From an uncultured Elusimicrobia bacterium (GTDB lineage Bacteria > Elusimicrobiota > Elusimicrobia > Elusimicrobiales > Elusimicrobiaceae), in contig CAMECJ010000005.1 in NCBI GenBank assembly GCA_945913025.1, forward strand, positions 1 through 64,000: a stretch of 64,000 nucleotides of DNA, read 5' to 3'. The notes under the pieces were generated by a model, which had not been told where the DNA came from, did not search any database, and saw only the letters and a list, made by a program, of their open reading frames with translations. The translations under genes were made by a program, and so were the position numbers. How positions within the stretch are numbered: position 1 is the stretch's first letter; every line of letters starts with the position of its first letter. Positions 34,076 to 41,863 of the stretch are shown piece after piece.

Positions 34076-34597
34076 TCAGTCAGCATAGTAACAACTGACA
34101 CCGGCACCGCACAAACAGATATTGTCATCCGTTACTGATTTGGTAAACCCTAAATCTTTACAATCTGCGCCATAACACGAACGGCGACCGGTTTTCGGGT
34201 GAATCCCTAGGAAAAAATTTTTATTTCCACCGCCCTGCCACTGGGCGCCAACCGTATGTACGAGACCATTAGAATCACAAAAAATATCGCCAAAATAAGT
34301 AAAATTTTTAGAAGTTTTTACATCAATGGCAAGCGGGCTGTCTCTATCAGAAGAAAAGTATTCTCCTCTCTGTTGGGTTTCCAAACAATATGCATTTACA
34401 GCCGTATTGATATTTTTTAAGTTTACCCACGCCTCTGCCGCACGGCTTTTAAGTACGGCTTTTTGGTATTGCGGAAGTGCTACCGACGATAAAATACCGA
34501 TAATTAACACGACGACCAATAATTTGATTAAAGTAAAACCTGTTTTACTGGACCCTGAAACAAGTTCAGGGTGACGGCAGAGCATCAAACCTTTCAT
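34076..34597 (-). CDS. Type IV pilin-like (pseudopilin) protein
   Basis: 173 aa from the ATG at 34597 (SD GAGG). Leader MKGLMLCRHPELVSGSSKTG precedes FTLIKLLVVVLIIGILSSVA, the class III prepilin hydrophobic helix cut after Gly by prepilin peptidase. QYQKAVLKSRAAEAWVNLKN is the usual alpha-spine continuation. The C-terminus has paired cysteines (CDSNG, CYGADCKD, CLCGAGVSC) typical of pilin disulfides. Position +5 is Lys instead of the nearly invariant Glu. The leader segment HPELVSGS is encoded by a palindromic repeat at 34550-34577. No pilus assembly genes are adjacent. Confidence 0.9.
   Translation of the reverse strand: MKGLMLCRHPELVSGSSKTGFTLIKLLVVVLIIGILSSVALPQYQKAVLKSRAAEAWVNLKNINTAVNAYCLETQQRGEYFSSDRDSPLAIDVKTSKNFTYFGDIFCDSNGLVHTVGAQWQGGGNKNFFLGIHPKTGRRSCYGADCKDLGFTKSVTDDNICLCGAGVSCYYAD
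34550..34577. repeat. Palindromic repeat inside the prepilin leader
   Basis: GGACCCTGAAACAAGTTCAG followed by GGTGACGG, a second copy of the element at 9163-9191 with matched changes on both arms (GGACCC/GGGTGA against GGATCC/GGATGA). It encodes HPELVSGS of the pilin leader on the minus strand. Confidence 0.75.
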
Positions 34598-34734
34598 TGT
34601 ATTTTCCTCATTTAAAAAAGTCATACTAAGAAGTTTCTGCTCAGGAGCTGCCGTTTTTAACGAAATAAACGACAAAAGGGAAAGGCCGAGCAGGCACCTC
34701 GGACTCTATGATATCAAAAAAAAAAACGGGTCAA

Positions 34735-34812
34735 GGCCTTCCAGGCCGCGGAGATTGTCCGCGCTCTTTTGACTAATGGAGCCACATTGTTTTGGCCCTA
34801 CCCCCGCCAACT
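34735..34812. repeat. Imperfect repeat, copy 3
   Basis: GGCCTTCCAGGCCGCG with CTTTTGACTAATGGAGCCACATTG and CCGCCAACT parallels the order of elements in the tandem copies at 25521-25681. It occupies most of the gap between the pseudopilin and coiled-coil genes. Confidence 0.45.
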
Positions 34813-34822
34813 AAACAACAAA

Positions 34823-34853
34823 AACCGCTCCTGGAAAAACCTCCGGAGCGGTT
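34823..34853 (-). terminator. Terminator of the pheS-pheT unit
   Basis: AACCGCTCC / GGAGCGGTT stem followed by TTTTGTTG on the minus strand. Confidence 0.8.
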
Positions 34854-34877
34854 AAATGTTTCCTTAGAAAACCAATG

Positions 34878-35138
34878 TCAGACGATTTTTTGCTCTTCCT
34901 CTTGCGCTTTGGCGATTTCTTTTTCCAGCTTGCCCGCCAAGCGTTTGAGTACCGTCTGCGCGTTCTTTTTCCATTCTTTCAGCGCGCGGACTTCGCCGTC
35001 TGTTTCTTTCCATTTTTCCGCACTGTTTTCCAATACGCGAATGCGCGCTTTCAGCGCATCATTCTCGCCTTGGAGTTCTTTCTGGCGGGTAACCATTTTG
35101 GAAATTAACAGCTCCAGCTGTTTGAGTTTTTCTTGCAT
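34878..35138 (-). CDS. Small coiled-coil protein (ZapB-like)
   Basis: 86 aa, almost wholly heptad-patterned (MQEKLKQLELLISKMVTRQ, LQGENDALKARIRVLENSAE, KLEKEIAKAQEEEQ). It begins 1 nt after pheT ends and is cotranscribed with it. Many bacteria have a zapA-type gene next to pheT, and short coiled coils such as ZapB act in the same division assembly. That link is inference from position. No membrane or signal segment. Confidence 0.75.
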   Translation of the reverse strand: MQEKLKQLELLISKMVTRQKELQGENDALKARIRVLENSAEKWKETDGEVRALKEWKKNAQTVLKRLAGKLEKEIAKAQEEEQKIV

Positions 35139-35139
35139 A

Positions 35140-37524
35140 TTATCTCAGTTCCGCGCCCGTCTGCGTGCGCAGCTGATCGACGATACGGTTAAAAGATTCG
35201 TCAATTTCTTTATCTTTAAGCGTATGCTCGGGGTGCGAAAACGCCAACGAGAACGTAACGCTCTTTTTGCCTTCGGGCAAGTGTTCGCCCTGATACAAAT
35301 CAATCAATTTGTACGAAAGGCTGACGTCGAGCGGCGTTTTATCCAGGGCGGACGCGATTTGCGCGTACGTCACGGACTTATCCACCACTACGGACAAGTC
35401 GCGCAGAGACGGCGGAAACACCGGCAAATCTTTGGCCGGTTTGAAATCTTGCGCGCTGTATGCTTTTTCAATCAGTTTAGTGGCAAATTCAAACACCCAT
35501 ACGTCCTGCGTTTTAATGCCGGACGCTTTTAGCGTCAGCGGGTGGAGTTTGCCGAAAAGACCAATCGTTTTGCCGCCCAGCACGATATCCATGCAAATTT
35601 TGGGGTGCATATACGCGGGTACGTTTTTGGACGGAACGAGCGACACGCCGTCTACGTCCGCCAAAAGCGCGCCGACTAAACCTTTAAGCAGATAAAAATC
35701 CACAAGGCGTTCTTTTGCGCCGAAGAATTTTTCCTGCTCCAGCATGCCCGTCAGTACGCCGGCGACGCTGTACCCTTCCACGGGGAACCCCTTAATGGAC
35801 TGGAACGTTTTGGTAGTTTCGAACAGGGCCAAATTGTTGGTGCCAAAACGCAGGTTGCTTTCTACGTTTTTAAGCAAAGACGGCAGCAACGTCGGACGCA
35901 AATAATCCCACCCCTGCGCGAGCGCGTTTTTGACCTTAATGCAGAATTTCGGGTCAAACCCAAACGCTTTAATTTCTTTTTCTCCTATGAAATCGATATT
36001 TTTGCATTCGCAGAAGCCGAAGCCGATCAGTTCGCGCGCGAATTTTTTGCCGAGGTCAATTCCTTTCGGGTTTTCGGCAAACGCGAGGCTCGCTTTGGTG
36101 GCGCTGACGGGAATCATATCATAACCCGCAAAGCGCGCGGCTTCTTCGGCAAGGTCCCATTTGTGGTTTAAATCGCGGCGGTGGGACGGGGCTTTAAAAG
36201 TCCATTTGTCGCCGTCCGCGTGAAATTCGGCAGCCAGGCGGGAGAAGATTTCTTTCAGTCTTTCTTCCGGAATTTGCGCGCCCAAAATAGCGTTAATCTC
36301 GGCAGGGGTAAATTCCACGGACGGATTTTCAAACTTGTCGGGATAGACGTCGTTAATTTCCGAAGCTGTACCGCCGCAAATTTGCGTAAATAAATCGCTT
36401 GCGCGGCGCATGGCAAGGGCTGCGCCTTCAATGTCCGTACCGCGTTCAAACCGCTGGGAAGAATCGGACGAAACGGCAAATTTCTTGACCGTTTTGTTGA
36501 CCGTCGGCGGATTGAAATACGCGGCTTCGATAAAAATATCCTGCGTATCGTCTTTAATTCCGCTGTCGAGGCCGCCCATAATCCCCGCCAAAGCGGTGGC
36601 TTTCTTTTCGTCGGCAATCATCAGGCAGTTGGGGTTCAGTTCCAGTTCTCGCCCGCCCAAAATCGTAAATCTTTCGCCTTCTTCGGCGTTGCGCACGACC
36701 ACTTTGCCTCCTTCCACTTCGCGCAAATCAAACGCGTGCAGCGGATTGCCCAGTTCAAACATAACGTAGTTAGTTATGTCTACAAGCGCGTTTTTAGGGT
36801 TGAGGCCCATCGCGGCCAAACGGGTTTTCATCCATTCGGGCGATTCGGCGTTTTTCACGCCGCGGATAACCCGCCCCATGTAGCGCGGGCAGCCCTGCGG
36901 GTTTCTGATTTCCACGTCTAACGCTTTTCCTTCGCCTTTAATCTCTTTGATTTCCGGCAGTTTGACGGGTTTGTTTAAGAGAGCCCCCAGTTCCCGCGCC
37001 ACACCCAAATGGGACAACAAGTCCGGACGGTTCGACGTAATTTCCAAATCAAACAACGAATCCGGCTTGCCGTAAAGCGAAGAAACATCCGTGCCGAGTT
37101 CCAGGTTTTCGTCCAACACCATAATGCCGCGGGCGCGGGTCTGCGTAAGGCCTAACTCGTCCGACGAGCAAATCATCCCTTCCGATTCCACCCCGCGGAT
37201 AACGGCCGGTTTTAATACGTTTTTGCCCAGCCGCGCGCCCACGCGGGCCAAGGGTACTTTTTGCCCCACGGCCACATTCGGCGCGCCGCACACCACGCGC
37301 TGCGTTTTTCCGCCGCCCAGGTCCAGCGTAACGAGGTGCAAATGGTCGGAATTGGGGTGGTCCTCAATTTTGATAATCTGCGCCGCGTTTACGCCTTCAA
37401 AATCCGCGCCTGTGGTTTCCACGGAAGCGACTTCAATGCCGAGGTCCGTCAGTTTTTTGACGAGTTCTTCGGGGGTTAAATCCAAATCGATGAAATCTTT
37501 CAGCCAAGAGTAAAGTATCTTCAT
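35140..37524 (-). CDS. pheT: Phenylalanyl-tRNA synthetase beta subunit
   Basis: 794 aa, bacterial full length. Order of domains: N-terminal tRNA-binding OB domain (residues about 40-150, with DHPNSDHLHLVTLDLGGG), B3/B4 editing core (DLEITSNRPDLLSHLGVARE, MRRASDLF), B5 domain, catalytic-like domain, and a C-terminal ferredoxin-fold anticodon domain (FPPSLRDLSVVVD). The ATG at 37524 is preferred over TTG at 37530 because AAGGA lies at better spacing. It forms the alpha2beta2 enzyme with PheS, 11 nt upstream. Confidence 0.97.
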   Translation of the reverse strand: MKILYSWLKDFIDLDLTPEELVKKLTDLGIEVASVETTGADFEGVNAAQIIKIEDHPNSDHLHLVTLDLGGGKTQRVVCGAPNVAVGQKVPLARVGARLGKNVLKPAVIRGVESEGMICSSDELGLTQTRARGIMVLDENLELGTDVSSLYGKPDSLFDLEITSNRPDLLSHLGVARELGALLNKPVKLPEIKEIKGEGKALDVEIRNPQGCPRYMGRVIRGVKNAESPEWMKTRLAAMGLNPKNALVDITNYVMFELGNPLHAFDLREVEGGKVVVRNAEEGERFTILGGRELELNPNCLMIADEKKATALAGIMGGLDSGIKDDTQDIFIEAAYFNPPTVNKTVKKFAVSSDSSQRFERGTDIEGAALAMRRASDLFTQICGGTASEINDVYPDKFENPSVEFTPAEINAILGAQIPEERLKEIFSRLAAEFHADGDKWTFKAPSHRRDLNHKWDLAEEAARFAGYDMIPVSATKASLAFAENPKGIDLGKKFARELIGFGFCECKNIDFIGEKEIKAFGFDPKFCIKVKNALAQGWDYLRPTLLPSLLKNVESNLRFGTNNLALFETTKTFQSIKGFPVEGYSVAGVLTGMLEQEKFFGAKERLVDFYLLKGLVGALLADVDGVSLVPSKNVPAYMHPKICMDIVLGGKTIGLFGKLHPLTLKASGIKTQDVWVFEFATKLIEKAYSAQDFKPAKDLPVFPPSLRDLSVVVDKSVTYAQIASALDKTPLDVSLSYKLIDLYQGEHLPEGKKSVTFSLAFSHPEHTLKDKEIDESFNRIVDQLRTQTGAELR

Positions 37525-37535
37525 TTGCAAAATCC

Positions 37536-38576
37536 TTAAAACTGTTTCAGTACGCGCAAATCGTTTTCGTAGAACGTGCGGATGTCTTTGATGTTCAGCA
37601 TCATCATCGCCAAGCGTTCCACGCCCATACCGAACGCGTAACCGCTGTATTCTTCGGGGTCGATACCGCAGTTTTTCAGTACATTGGGGTGTACCACACC
37701 CGCGCCGAGCATTTCAATCCAGCCGCTGCCTTTGCAGACGTTGCAGCCTTTGCCTTGGCAGAATACGCATTTTACGTCCACTTCCACGCTGGGTTCCGTA
37801 AACGGGAAAAACGACGGGCGGAAACGGATTTCGGCTTTGTTGCCAAACAATCCTTTCATAAACGCGGTCAAATCGCTTTTGAGGTCGGCCAAGCTGACGT
37901 TTTTATCCACATACAACCCTTCGATTTGGTGGAACACGGGGCTGTGGGTGGCGTCCAGACTGTCGTTTCTAAACACGCGGCCCGGGGCCATAATACGCAG
38001 CGGCGGTTTGTGTTTTTCCATATACCGGCTCTGCACATTGGATGTATGCGTACGGAGAACGAGCGGCATTTTACCGTCCACAAAAAACGTATCCTGCGCG
38101 TCGCGCGCGGGGTGGTGGAGCGGAATGTTAAGTAAATCAAAATTGTGTTTTTCGTCCTCCACCCACGGGCCTTCGGCCCATTCAAAACCCAGGCGGGACA
38201 AAATATCCGTCATGCGGTCCTGCGCCACGGAAAGCGGGTGGCGGTGGCCTTTGGCTACGGGATAGGCGGGCAGCGTTAAATCAATTTCGGTTTTGTTGAG
38301 TTCGTCATTAATCTGTTTGGCGGCAAAAAATTCTGTTCTTTCATCAAACAGAGCAGATAAAGACGCTTTAAGCGCGTTGCCCAGCGGACCGGCGGTTTTT
38401 TTGTCTTCAATGGAAAAATCTTTGAGGCCTTTTAAAAGTTCGGTTAAAGCCCCTTTGCGCCCGAGGGCGGCCACGCGCAGTTCTTCCACGGAGGACAGAG
38501 AATCCGCCTGCGCGATTTTATTTTTATATTCCTGCTCTATAGCACCGCAGGAAATTTGAAATTCTTGGATAGTCAT
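37536..38576 (-). CDS. pheS: Phenylalanyl-tRNA synthetase alpha subunit
   Basis: 346 aa from the ATG at 38576. N-terminal coiled coil is followed by the class II catalytic core: HPLSVAQDRMTDIL, VLRTHTSNVQSRYM (motif 2 region), FRNDSLDATHSPVFHQIEGLYVD, and motif 3 GYAFGMGVERLAMMMLNI. A Cys-rich insert CVFCQGKGCNVCKGSG, as in many bacterial PheS, probably binds zinc. No SD; TATAAT is 7 nt upstream of the ATG, so the mRNA is probably leaderless. Confidence 0.97.
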   Translation of the reverse strand: MTIQEFQISCGAIEQEYKNKIAQADSLSSVEELRVAALGRKGALTELLKGLKDFSIEDKKTAGPLGNALKASLSALFDERTEFFAAKQINDELNKTEIDLTLPAYPVAKGHRHPLSVAQDRMTDILSRLGFEWAEGPWVEDEKHNFDLLNIPLHHPARDAQDTFFVDGKMPLVLRTHTSNVQSRYMEKHKPPLRIMAPGRVFRNDSLDATHSPVFHQIEGLYVDKNVSLADLKSDLTAFMKGLFGNKAEIRFRPSFFPFTEPSVEVDVKCVFCQGKGCNVCKGSGWIEMLGAGVVHPNVLKNCGIDPEEYSGYAFGMGVERLAMMMLNIKDIRTFYENDLRVLKQF

Positions 38577-38583
38577 ATAGTTT

Positions 38584-38589
38584 ATTATA
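38584..38589 (-). promoter_or_regulatory. -10 box of the pheS-pheT unit, leaderless start
   Basis: TATAAT on the minus strand ends 7 nt before the pheS ATG. No good -35 was found. It excludes the longer in-frame start at 38642. Confidence 0.5.
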
Positions 38590-38685
38590 GTATTTTCGGC
38601 GGCCGTATAGGGAAAATAGCCAAAAAAATAACGGCACGCCAAACCTGCTGCGTTCCGTGTATACCGTAAAATGTTCCGCCGGTTA

Positions 38686-39357
38686 TTATTGGGCGTCTTT
38701 ATAGTATTCTTTTATCCCAAGCAGAATAATTTGGGCAAGCCGTTCGGCTTCTTCTTTATCGTGTAAACGGCGAACGCGCGGGCCGATATTTTTACCCACC
38801 AATTTAAGCACGTGCTGTTCAAAATAAGCATCCAACATCATACTGGAAGCCAAGCCGGATACCAACGCCAGCGCATCTTTGGCCGACCCTTTGGGGAGCA
38901 AGCCTTTTTCCTCTTCCTCCTGCAAAGCTGACGATAATTTTTCGTGCGTATTTTTATGGGTTTTACGGGGCGTTAAACTTTTGGCGTTTAGCGTATAGGC
39001 AATCATTTGAAGCACAAATTTAGAGTGAATGGGATCGCGCGTAAAAAAATCCAGATGAGATAAAAGCCCCTTGCGGATAATATCTTCCGGCCCTAAGGCT
39101 TCTTTGGCGGAGCTGTCCAACAAAGCGCAAAAAGCTTCTTCGTGCTCGTCAATAATACTGTGGCACAAGTCTTCTTTATTTTTGAAATAATAATACAAAA
39201 CAGGTTTAGTAACGTGTACTTTTTCCGCAATTTCGCGCATGGACACTTTATCCAGCCCTTTTTCAGCCATCAGCGCAAATGCCGCTTTTTTAATGGCGGT
39301 GCGCATACGCGTTTCGCGTTCTGTTTTATCGATTTTTTCGGGTTCACTTTTTACCAT
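38686..39357 (-). CDS. TetR family transcriptional regulator
   Basis: 223 aa. Residues about 18-65 carry the TetR helix-turn-helix: TRMRTAIKKAAFALMAEKGL, VSMREIAEKVHVTKPVLYYYF, KNKEDLCHSII. The C-terminal ligand and dimer domain is helical and unassignable. The gene has its own promoter with a TTACC-N4-GGTAA palindrome over the predicted start site, so it is probably autoregulated. The same palindrome occurs at the ATP synthase and amylase promoters. Ligand unknown. Confidence 0.93.
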   Translation of the reverse strand: MVKSEPEKIDKTERETRMRTAIKKAAFALMAEKGLDKVSMREIAEKVHVTKPVLYYYFKNKEDLCHSIIDEHEEAFCALLDSSAKEALGPEDIIRKGLLSHLDFFTRDPIHSKFVLQMIAYTLNAKSLTPRKTHKNTHEKLSSALQEEEEKGLLPKGSAKDALALVSGLASSMMLDAYFEQHVLKLVGKNIGPRVRRLHDKEEAERLAQIILLGIKEYYKDAQ

Positions 39358-39362
39358 AGCAT

Positions 39363-39376
39363 TTACCTACCGGTAA
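39363..39376 (-). promoter_or_regulatory. Predicted TetR operator at its own promoter
   Basis: TTACC-TACC-GGTAA, between the -10 box and the ATG of the tetR gene, covering the predicted transcription start. Same layout as 57366-57385. Confidence 0.6.
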
Positions 39377-39380
39377 GTAC

Positions 39381-39410
39381 AGTATACCAAACACCCTGTT
39401 TTGTAAGCAA
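39381..39410 (-). promoter_or_regulatory. Promoter of the tetR gene
   Basis: TTGCTT (39405-39410), 18-nt spacer, TATACT (39381-39386) preceded by TGG. Confidence 0.55.
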
Positions 39411-39578
39411 TAAGGTTATTTGAATTAGAAGAGGAAAAAGCGGCCTGCCGTAAAAAAATCAAGAAAAACAGAATAACACTGTAGAAGATTGCCTGATTTG
39501 TTAAATTCGCGTTAGATTGTGCGGGCTAGTCAGCCGCATAGACGTGGCTGTAGCCGCGTCAAGGCCGAGGGCCGCACA

Positions 39579-39771
39579 AGACAGAATAACATAGCATAGC
39601 TTCGGCTGATTTTTCAATTTTGCGGCTTATTTGCGCCGTAAGTTGCCCGAGGAAGGCTAGGTACGCAGGGTGGCAAGTCGGCGCAAAGAAACCCAAAAGT
39701 GGAAAATGGTTGCCCGCAAAAGCAACAACGGATAAGAAATCTCTTTCTTATCCGTTGTGCGTAAAACATCA
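39579..39771 (-). repeat. Dispersed structured repeat, copy B
   Basis: About 190 nt, directly after the murC stop. Minus-sense order: terminator-like hairpin ACAACGGATAAGAAA / TTTCTTATCCGTTGT (39724-39757), GGGCAACCATTTTCCAC, then TTTGCGCCGACTTGCC pairing with GGGCAACTTACGGCGCAAA, then TTGAAAAATCAGCCGAAGC and TATGTTATTCTGTCTTG. It shares order and length with copy A, with changed but still paired inner stem. The rest of the 39358-39779 gap (39421-39578) holds a GC-rich inverted region and a second CAGAATAACA motif but no gene. Confidence 0.75.
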
Positions 39772-39779
39772 GTTTTTCA

Positions 39780-41195
39780 TTACTTCTTGTAAGACATACA
39801 GCAGTTGCCCAACATACACAATTCACACCCGTCTTTCTCTTTCGGTTCTTTTAGCAGCGAAAGCAGTTTGCGGGCCAAATCCGTCAGCGTCGGGTCACGC
39901 GCGCCCAGTACCAGCAAAATATCCCCGGGTTGGGCGGCGGACGCCATTTGAGCTATCAGTTTTTCGCGGCAGGTATCATACGTTACATTCACGCCGCGCA
40001 TTTTTAAACCGTCATACACCGAACGGCAGGAAATGCCCTGCGGAATCGTTCCGCCCGGGTAATATACCTCCGTCAGCCACAAATGGTCCTTGGGGCCGAT
40101 GTGTTTGGCAAAACTGTCTACAAATTCCTGCGTCAACAGCTTAATAGACGTAAACGCGTGCGGCTGATAAAACGCCAGTACGCGTTTTCCGCGCAAGTGG
40201 GCGGCATCAATCGTCGCGCCCAGTTTGTGCGGGTTGTGAGCAAAATCATCCACTACTTCAATTTTATTGTAGCTGCCCACGCTGGCAAAGCGGCGCGCGA
40301 TGCCCTGGAATTTATTAAGCGCTTTGGCGCACGTTTCCAAATCTACGCCCATTTGCAGGGCGGCGGCCACGGCGGCGGTGGCGTTGGCTACGTTGTGCAG
40401 CCCGGGCACCTGCAAGCGGAAAGGCTGGCCCTGAATGGAAAAATCAGAACCGAACCCGTCTGTTTTAATTTCCTGCGGGTGTACATCGCCCAGCGATAAG
40501 CCGAACGTCTTGGCTTGCGGCGCAAGCACGCGCAGATTTTCTTCTTCCGCATTAATAACAGCGGTTTTACAATGCGAAATAAATTCTTTAAAATATCCCT
40601 GCAAAATGTTAATTTCTTTATGGTCTTTTTGCAAGTTGAGGCACAGCCCCAGATGCGGGCGGTATTTAACGATAGAACCGTCGCTCTCGTCGGCTTCAAT
40701 AACCAAAATGTCCGACTTGCCCTTATACACATTGCCGAAAACGCCCTGTTCTTTTTGCAGAGACAAAATCGCCGCGCCCGTAATGACCGACGGGCTTAAC
40801 CCCGCAAACGCCAAAATATCGTACACCATAGCAGTAGTAGTGCTTTTGCCGCTGGTGCCGGAAACGGCGATAGTCCGGTGTTCGGCCACGTGTTTGGCCA
40901 AAAGTTCGGAACGGTGCATCAGCGGAATCCCAAGCGCTTTGGCTTTGACAAGCTCCGGATTGTCATCCTCAATCGCGGACGATAAAATAACAAGCTGCGT
41001 ATGATGATCAATTCCGCTGCCGTCCTGCGGGAAAAGTTTGATGTTCAATTTTTTTAAATAATCCCACAGGGCCATATCCGTATAGCCTTTGCTGATTAAA
41101 CGGTCAGAACCGGTAACTTCGTCTCCTCCCATAGCGTGCAGCTGCGCCAGCGCGCTCATTCCTACTCCGCCGATACCAATAAAATGAATTTTCAT
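39780..41195 (-). CDS. murC: MurC-like UDP-N-acetylmuramate ligase
   Basis: 471 aa Mur ligase: MKIHFIGIGGVGMSALAQLH (N-terminal NAD-fold), ATP loop GTSGKSTT, VIEADESDGSIVKYRP and C-terminal domain. MurC joins L-alanine to UDP-MurNAc in the cytosol. The sequence is divergent: LQKDHKEINILQGYFKEF where MurC usually has DHxD, and YQPHAFTSIKLL in place of QPHRYTR. Mpl, which attaches recycled tripeptide, is an alternative. The C-terminus ends with a Cys cluster, CELCMLGNCCM. It overlaps dapB by 4 nt, last in a dapA-asd-dapB-murC operon. Confidence 0.85.
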   Translation of the reverse strand: MKIHFIGIGGVGMSALAQLHAMGGDEVTGSDRLISKGYTDMALWDYLKKLNIKLFPQDGSGIDHHTQLVILSSAIEDDNPELVKAKALGIPLMHRSELLAKHVAEHRTIAVSGTSGKSTTTAMVYDILAFAGLSPSVITGAAILSLQKEQGVFGNVYKGKSDILVIEADESDGSIVKYRPHLGLCLNLQKDHKEINILQGYFKEFISHCKTAVINAEEENLRVLAPQAKTFGLSLGDVHPQEIKTDGFGSDFSIQGQPFRLQVPGLHNVANATAAVAAALQMGVDLETCAKALNKFQGIARRFASVGSYNKIEVVDDFAHNPHKLGATIDAAHLRGKRVLAFYQPHAFTSIKLLTQEFVDSFAKHIGPKDHLWLTEVYYPGGTIPQGISCRSVYDGLKMRGVNVTYDTCREKLIAQMASAAQPGDILLVLGARDPTLTDLARKLLSLLKEPKEKDGCELCMLGNCCMSYKK

Positions 41196-41863
41196 TTTTT
41201 CTTATCCTTCAGTTTAAATTTTGCATAATCCGACATTGTATAAAAACCGCCCGCGCGTTTCATCAGCCAGACGGCAATTTCCAATGCGGAATTGGCGAAC
41301 AAATCGCGGTTGACGGCTTTATGCGCAAGCGTTATTTCATCAAAAGGAGAATCAAACGCGGCAATATGCGTCCCCACCGTTTCGCCCAAACGTTCGTACG
41401 TTACTTGTTCATACGGCATATTTACGGCATCCGCCAGAGTTTTGGCCGTACCGCTGGGCGCGTCTTTTTTATGAACGTGGTGGATTTCATGCAGTTTGAT
41501 ATCATAACCGCTATACATTTTGGCGGCTTGACGCACCAGTTCCGTAAAAAAGTAAACGCTTAAACTGACGTTGGGCGCAAAAAACGACGCGATTTTTTCT
41601 TCCTGCTGAAGCTGAAACAAAAACGTCTCCGGCAGATTGGTGGTTCCCGTTAAAAAAGGTTTATGTTTATGTTTGGCGGCAGAAAACGCTTCCTGCGCGC
41701 CCTGCGGGGAAGAAAAATCAATTACTATGTCAAAATCCGCCGGAAACGGCTGCCCGCTCTCGCGCGCAACGGCCTGCAAACCGAGCTCCGGACGCGCCCC
41801 GATTAACCGGATAAGCGCGCGGCCCATTTTTCCTTCGGCACCGTTAATTAACGCTTTTTTCAT
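41192..41863 (-). CDS. dapB: 4-hydroxy-tetrahydrodipicolinate reductase
   Basis: 223 aa. Reduces the DapA product in the lysine/meso-DAP pathway. N-terminal nucleotide fold NGAEGKMGRALIRLIG, then VIDFSSPQGAQEAF, LTGTTNLPE, APNVSLSVYFFTELV and the substrate segment ELHEIHHVHKKDAPSGTAKTLADA. Slightly short against 240-270 aa homologues. Overlaps asd and murC by 4 nt each. Confidence 0.95.
   Translation of the reverse strand: MKKALINGAEGKMGRALIRLIGARPELGLQAVARESGQPFPADFDIVIDFSSPQGAQEAFSAAKHKHKPFLTGTTNLPETFLFQLQQEEKIASFFAPNVSLSVYFFTELVRQAAKMYSGYDIKLHEIHHVHKKDAPSGTAKTLADAVNMPYEQVTYERLGETVGTHIAAFDSPFDEITLAHKAVNRDLFANSALEIAVWLMKRAGGFYTMSDYAKFKLKDKKK

Noticed and set aside
34792-35532. Long plus-strand ORF (246 codons) opposite the coiled-coil gene and pheT
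   Set aside because: It is the antisense of two well-supported genes, has Phe/Arg-rich composition typical of shadow frames, and no SD or family motif.
41095-41125. Additional TetR site AACCGGTAAC inside murC
   Set aside because: Only one half matches (GGTAA); the other arm lacks TTACC and the site is well inside a coding region.
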